A stretch of DNA of 64,000 nucleotides, from the NCBI GenBank assembly GCA_020847175.1, contig JADLCM010000001.1:124001-188000 (forward strand), read 5' to 3'. The notes under the pieces were generated by a model. The model was not told the origin of the DNA. It saw only the letters and a list, made by a program, of their open reading frames with translations, and searched no databases. Of this stretch, positions 62,492 through 64,000 are shown piece by piece. Numbering within the stretch: position 1 is the stretch's first letter; every line of letters begins with the position of its first letter. The position numbers and the translations under genes were made by a program. Origin of the DNA: Phycisphaerales bacterium. GTDB taxonomy: Bacteria; Planctomycetota; Phycisphaerae; Phycisphaerales; UBA1924.

Positions 62492-63451
62492 GTGACCTCC
62501 GAGGCGGCGCTCACGATCGGCTCATTTGACGCGGTGCATCTCGGGCACGCCGCGCTCGTGCGGCGCGCCCGCGCACGCACTGGCGGGCCGGTCCGCGCCC
62601 TTGTCTTCGACCCTCACCCCGCCTCCGTCCGGGCCCCGCACCGGGTTCCCGGGCGGCTCTCAACGTTCGCCCAGCGCGAGGCCTGGCTGCGCGAGGCCGG
62701 AGCCGACGAAGTGATCCGGCTCGAGCCCTCCTCCGGAATCCTCGACCTCAGCCCGGAAGACTTCGCCCGGCGGTTGCGCCACGAGTGGAGTGCCGGTGTG
62801 GTCGTCGAAGGCGAGGACTTTCGCTTCGGGCGGGGACGCACCGGCACCGTGCGCACCCTCGCGGCGCTGGGCGCATCACTCGGTTTCGAGGTGGAGGTTG
62901 TCCCCCCCGTCGAAGTTTCGCTCTGCGATCAACTCCTCGCCCGGGCCTCAAGCACACTTGTGCGATGGCTGGTCGAGCGGGGGCGGGTCGGCGATGCCGC
63001 ACGGGTGCTGGACCGCCCGTATTGCCTCGAAGGGCTCGTCGAGCAGGGCGACCAGCGCGGGCGCACGCTCGGGCTCCCCACCGCCAACCTGTGCTGCCCC
63101 CACCTCCTCCCCGCGGACGGCGTCTATGCCTGTCTCGCCGACCTCCCGGGGGGGCAACGTTTCTCCGCCGCCCTGAGCGTGGGCACAAAGCCTCAGTTCG
63201 GGGGCGTGACCCGCACCGCCGAGGCTCACCTGCTCGATGCACCGCGAGCGGGCGACGCGATCGCCGGCTTGCCGACCTATGGCTGGATGCTGCGCCTGCA
63301 TGTGCTCGCCTTCATCCGGGAGCAGTGGGCCTTTGAGTCGCTTCCCGCCTTGATGGATCAGATCGGGCGCGATCTCGCCCGCACCCGCGAAACCTGTGCC
63401 CGCGCCGCCGCCGGAGTCTGGCCGGGCACGCCGGAGATGCAGCCCGCATGA
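62492..63451 (+). CDS. ribF: bifunctional riboflavin kinase / FAD synthetase
   Basis: Converts riboflavin to FMN and FMN to FAD. The 319-residue product has the N-terminal nucleotidyltransferase domain (LTIGSFDAVHLGHAALVRRA, then VFDPHPASVRAPHR, and VVEGEDFRFGRGRTG) and the C-terminal flavokinase domain (QGDQRGRTLGLPTANLCCP, and the YGWMLRLHVLAFIREQWAFE region). Some contacts of the second domain look weak (VGTKPQFGG for VGxNPTF). The GTG at 62492 is preferred, since the ATG at 62459 would overlap the divergent gene's start codon. The next gene overlaps its stop (ATGA). Confidence 0.93.
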   Translation: MTSEAALTIGSFDAVHLGHAALVRRARARTGGPVRALVFDPHPASVRAPHRVPGRLSTFAQREAWLREAGADEVIRLEPSSGILDLSPEDFARRLRHEWSAGVVVEGEDFRFGRGRTGTVRTLAALGASLGFEVEVVPPVEVSLCDQLLARASSTLVRWLVERGRVGDAARVLDRPYCLEGLVEQGDQRGRTLGLPTANLCCPHLLPADGVYACLADLPGGQRFSAALSVGTKPQFGGVTRTAEAHLLDAPRAGDAIAGLPTYGWMLRLHVLAFIREQWAFESLPALMDQIGRDLARTRETCARAAAGVWPGTPEMQPA

Positions 63452-64000
63452 ATCACGACGGAACCAACCTCGCTTCCTGGGGCACCTCCCACGGCATGCA
63501 CGACCTCGCGGCCTGGCTCGCGGACAAGTCGCGGGTGCTGGTGCTCACCCACGCCAAGCCCGACGGCGACGCGATCGGCGCTGCCATCGCTCTCGTGCGC
63601 GCCCTGCGCCTCGCCCCGGCGCGCCGGGCGCTCGCGGCCTTCACCGGCGCCATGCCCCACTGGGCCGGCGACCTCACCCGGCGCGACGAGTACATAGAAG
63701 GCACGTCACCCCTGCTCCCCTTCGAACCCGACGCCATCATCATCGTGGACACCGGCTCCTGGACCCAGCTCGACGCGCTGGCTCCCCTCGTGCGCGGCAA
63801 GGCGTCCATCACCACCGTCATTGATCATCACATGGACGGCGCCGGCGACATGGCCGACCGGCGACTCGTCGATACCGGGGCGTCGGCAGTCTGCGTCCTG
63901 CTCGCCGATCTCTGCGCGCGCCTCGCCGGGGTGCAGGCCCCGCGCGACCTGCCGCCCGACATCGCGGCGCCCCTTTATTTCGGCTGCGCCACAGACACGG
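63447..64000 (+). CDS. DHH-family phosphoesterase (NrnA-like), cut by window end
   Basis: The first 184 codons of a DHH/DHHA1 phosphoesterase. The metal motifs are clear: LTHAKPDGDAIGAAIALVRA (about 32-51), AIIIVDTGSW (about 92-101), and the name-giving VIDHHMDGAG (about 117-126), then YFGCATDT at the edge. Such proteins of the NrnA type degrade nanoRNA and/or dephosphorylate pAp. Its start overlaps the ribF stop by four bases (ATGA), so they form an operon. The C-terminal DHHA1 part lies beyond the window. Confidence 0.9.

Overview
The window reads as chromosome of a high-GC bacterium, most likely a planctomycete of the Phycisphaerae branch. This placement is an inference. It rests on a secreted lectin-like protein ending in two 'TGS-DP-DP-YG-PDG' dockerin-type repeats, a DUF2231 plus PSCyt1-type cytochrome protein, a DUF444 protein with a planctomycete-like N-terminus, and a ribosomal-protein cluster that lacks rpsD, rpmD, infA and adk. 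Except for one IS630-family insertion sequence, everything looks like ordinary chromosomal content. I see no CRISPR array, prophage or defence island.

Layout. 0.1-5 kb: secreted lectin/Ig/dockerin protein, proS, and a pair of membrane/DUF4230-like genes. 5-9.4 kb: flagellar filament cap (fliD) and chaperone (fliS), then a small MerR-like protein. 9.4-17.9 kb: a haem c protein divergent from a secreted glycoside hydrolase family 2 enzyme, a DUF444 (VWA) protein, a flippase-like membrane protein, and a large secreted repeat protein coupled to a small membrane protein. 17.9-26.6 kb: acyl-CoA dehydrogenase and enoyl-CoA hydratase (fatty-acid oxidation), groES-aroA, apt, serC, and a zinc-finger gene coupled to a TPR-sulfotransferase. 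26.7-43.4 kb: one minus-strand S10-spc-alpha ribosomal-protein cluster from rpsJ (first) to rplQ (last), with secY, map and rpoA. 43.5-53.5 kb: secreted proteins of unknown function, cdsA, a Thermus-type isocitrate dehydrogenase, tsaC/sua5, a TolC-like lipoprotein, a FIST-domain protein and tRNA-Phe(GAA). 53.6-64 kb: inositol-monophosphatase-like phosphatase, a TPR-YggX fusion, alaS, the IS630 element, lemA with a partner gene, smpB, a GNAT acetyltransferase, ribF, and the start of a DHH phosphoesterase cut by the window end.

Two themes stand out. First, at many transcription-unit heads a T-A-N-N-N-T box lies only 5-9 bases before the start codon with no Shine-Dalgarno sequence, which is the pattern of leaderless transcripts. 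This resolves several start codons, notably ribF. Second, the ribosomal cluster carries unusual structure. There is a strong intrinsic terminator between rpsK and rpoA, a hairpin plus T-tract just after rpsJ, a structured 272-base spacer between rplC and rplD, a leader of about 420 bases before rpsJ, an L22 with an N-terminal helix-turn-helix-like domain, and a short S14 that has lost its zinc-binding cysteines. These are the parts most worth following up.
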